A DNA stretch of 64,000 nucleotides from Sipunculus nudus (taxonomy: Eukaryota; Annelida; Sipuncula; Golfingiida; Sipunculidae): positions 79,659,300 through 79,723,299 of the forward strand of contig CM049314.1 in NCBI GenBank assembly GCA_026874595.1, given 5' to 3'. Made by a program: the position numbers and the translations under genes. This document shows positions 62,705-64,000 of this stretch, one piece after another (positions within the stretch are counted from its first letter, which is position 1; each line of letters opens with the position of its first letter). Under the pieces are notes generated by a model. That model made no database searches. It was not told the DNA's origin and saw nothing but the letters and a program-made list of their open reading frames with translations.

Positions 62705-64000
62705 GATGAAAACACCAAACAATTTAAGCATTTTTCTATAAATATATACGAATATAACCCATAGGAACACAGACTGCTTCCATGGCTATATAATTGCACC
62801 TGTCAGTGAAGGTGAATCTAAAAATTAAGGGTAAAATCGTTTAAGCAAAATCAGAAATAGAAAATTCCGATACTTTATAAAAGTAACGTTGTGGATTTTA
62901 GTGACCCTTTTGCATATTTTACCTCAATTTTTCTACAGTTTTGCACCATATTAGACAGAAATAGATTCCCGGGAAGTAGAATAATACATTATTTCTTCAA
63001 GAAATAGTTGCAAAAAGGATTAATTAAGACACAGCTCATTTGCTTACAGTTTGCTTATGCTTTGCTTACGATGAAAACACCACACAATTTAAGCATTATT
63101 CTACAAATACACACAAATATAACCCATGGGGACACAGACTGTTTACCTGGCTACAAAATAGTTCCTGTTAGTTATCAGGAATCTTAATATTAAGGGTAAA
63201 ATTGTTCAATCAAATTCAGAAATAGAAAATTCTGAAACGTTATAAGAGTGACATTGTGGATTTTTGTGAACCTTTTGCATATTTTACCTCAATTTTTCTA
63301 CAGTTTTGCAGCGTTTTCGACAGAAATAGATTCCCGGGAAGTAGAATAATACATTATTTCTTCAGAAAATAGTTGCAAAAAGGATAGTTCAAGATACAGT
63401 TCCTTTGCTTACAGTTTGCTTATTCTTTGCTTATGCTTTGCTTACGATGAAAACACCACACAATTTAAGCATTTTTCTACAAATACACAAAAATATGAAC
63501 CATAGGAACACAGACTGGTTACCTGACTACAAAATAATTCCCGTTAGTGATCAGGAATCAAAATATTAAGGGTAAAATTGTTCAATCAAATTCAGAAATA
63601 GAAAATTCTGAAACGTTATAAGAGTGACATTGTGGATTTTTGTGAACCTTTTGCATATTTTACCTCAATTTTTCTACAGTTTTGCAGCGTTTTCGACAGA
63701 AATAGATTCCCGGGAAGTAGAATAATACATTATTTCTTCAGGAAATAGTTGCAAAAAGGATAGTTCAAGATACAGTTCCTTTGCTTAGAGTTTGCTTATT
63801 CTTTGCTTATGCTTTGCTTACGATGAAAACACCACACAATTGAAGCATTTTTCCACAAATACACACAAATATGACCCACAGGGACACAGACTGTTTACCT
63901 GTCTACAAAAAAGTTCCTGTAAGTGATGAGGAATCGAAATATTATGGGTAAAATTGTTCAGTCAAAACCACAATTATAAAAATCCGCTACTTTCATAATG
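62705..64000. repeat. Higher-order unit 27: H-D-[E/D]-F, cut by the window end
   Basis: Monomers start at 62,705 (365 bp), 63,070, 63,446 and 63,822 (179 bp present). ATAATTCCCG and CATAGGAACAC are shared by 61,954 and 63,446, four monomers (1,492 bp) apart, so a 4-mer duplication is likely here. The array runs on beyond the window. Confidence 0.87.
63446..63821. repeat. Chimeric monomer E/D
   Basis: The first ~115 bases are type E (ATACACAAAAATATGAACC, GGTTACCTGAC, AATCAAAATATT). From 63,573 it is D (GGGTAAAATTG, GAAACGTTATAAGAG, CCTTTTGCAT, GATAGTTCAAG). The switch lies in about 63,561-63,572. A private G near 63,742 breaks one arm of the TTTCT...AGAAA dyad. Confidence 0.85.

Larger units (their letters stand above)
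1..64000. repeat. Tandem satellite DNA array, ~375-bp monomer, fills the window
   Basis: Every stretch is made of head-to-tail copies of one monomer. I took the junction as the GATG (or GATT, GGTG) that follows TTTGCTTAC and precedes AAAACACC. About 171 such junctions lie between 31 and 63,822. Spacings are mostly 375 or 376 bp; 13 are 365, three are 363, four are 377 and seven are 383-395. No inverted monomer and no non-satellite insertion was seen. Composition is about 34% G+C. Long, homogeneous, multi-level arrays like this are known from centromeric and pericentromeric heterochromatin; that location is inferred. Species and satellite family name are unknown to me. Confidence 0.98.

Noticed and set aside
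217-62709. More than fifty recurring 61-70 codon reading frames on the + strand
   Set aside because: They recur once per monomer type with the repeat period, several begin only at GTG or TTG, and they simply copy the repeat sequence. Frames are lost or lengthened by single satellite mutations, as at 17,471. No family resemblance or gene context is seen.
1-64000. CRISPR array
   Set aside because: There are no unique spacers. Whole ~375-bp units repeat end to end and the short 11-bp repeats have no spacers at all.
1-64000. Transposon array or insertion (terminal repeats, transposase, polyA)
   Set aside because: No unit longer than the monomer interrupts the register, and no coding sequence or terminal inverted repeat was seen. 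Tandem origin by unequal exchange explains the structure.
1-64000. Telomeric or subtelomeric repeats
   Set aside because: No run of TTAGG, TTAGGG or similar short telomere units occurs; isolated TTAAGGG is part of the monomer.
1-64000. tRNA, rRNA or RNA polymerase III gene
   Set aside because: No cloverleaf, rRNA core sequence or paired A and B box could be recognised on either strand. TTCGACAG does not fit a B box.
1-64000. Identification as the Tribolium TCAST satellite
   Set aside because: Unit sizes and two-class structure are similar to what I recall, but I cannot compare sequences here. A search of satellite databases would decide; a hit over most of the monomer would support it.

Overview
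The whole window is one uninterrupted tandem array of an AT-rich satellite DNA. I see no gene, RNA gene, transposon or unique sequence. About 171 monomer starts can be placed, all in the same orientation, from position 31 to 63,822, with a mean spacing of 375.2 bp. Most monomers are 375-376 bp; the others are 363, 365, 373-374, 377 and 383-395 bp. A hand count over 61-420 gives 123 G+C in 360 bases (34%). CpG is close to its expected frequency, about 10 per monomer. This fits a eukaryotic centromeric or pericentromeric satellite, perhaps from an invertebrate. I cannot name the species. The unit sizes recall beetle satellites of about 360-377 bp (the Tribolium TCAST family), but I could not check identity.

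Monomers fall into two classes. Class I (types A, C, H, J and variants) has TATAAATATATAC or a close relative near its 5' end and then GGCTATATAATTG. Class II (B, D, E, F, G) has CTACAAATACAC or CCACAAATACAC there. The types follow a grammar. Almost every higher-order unit begins with a class I monomer and closes with the run D-E-F. Units hold 4 to 12 monomers: 7-mer A'-A-B-C-D-E-F (2,619 bp), 6-mer A-G-H-D-E-F (2,254 bp), 8-mer A''-B-J-G'-H'-D'-E-F (3,026 bp) and 4-mer H-D-E-F (1,492 bp), plus mosaics of these.

Layout: the unit series 7-6-8-4-5-6 fills 31-13,541 and recurs at 31,549-45,059. Units at 13.5-18 kb are mosaics. 18.0-28.9 kb and 29.3-40.1 kb are near-identical copies 11,259 bp apart. 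41.9-47.4 kb and 47.9-53.4 kb are copies 6,008 bp apart. 52.6-58.1 kb is a further copy of 4.9-10.5 kb. From about 57.9 kb to the right end, private substitutions become clearly more frequent and less-derived monomer forms appear, as expected near the edge of an array.

The array appears to evolve by out-of-register exchange. Several monomers are visible chimeras whose breakpoints fall in short shared stretches. Most larger length changes come from an internal 11-bp repeat (TTTGCTTAYGC) that varies from 3 to 6 copies. The most interesting functional hint is a cluster of short dyads in each monomer: TTCCCGGGAA, AATAAT-AC-ATTATT, and TTTCT...AGAAA, whose arms are kept while its centre changes between monomer types. 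Short reading frames of 61-70 codons recur with the repeat period; I treat them as by-products of the repeat, not genes.
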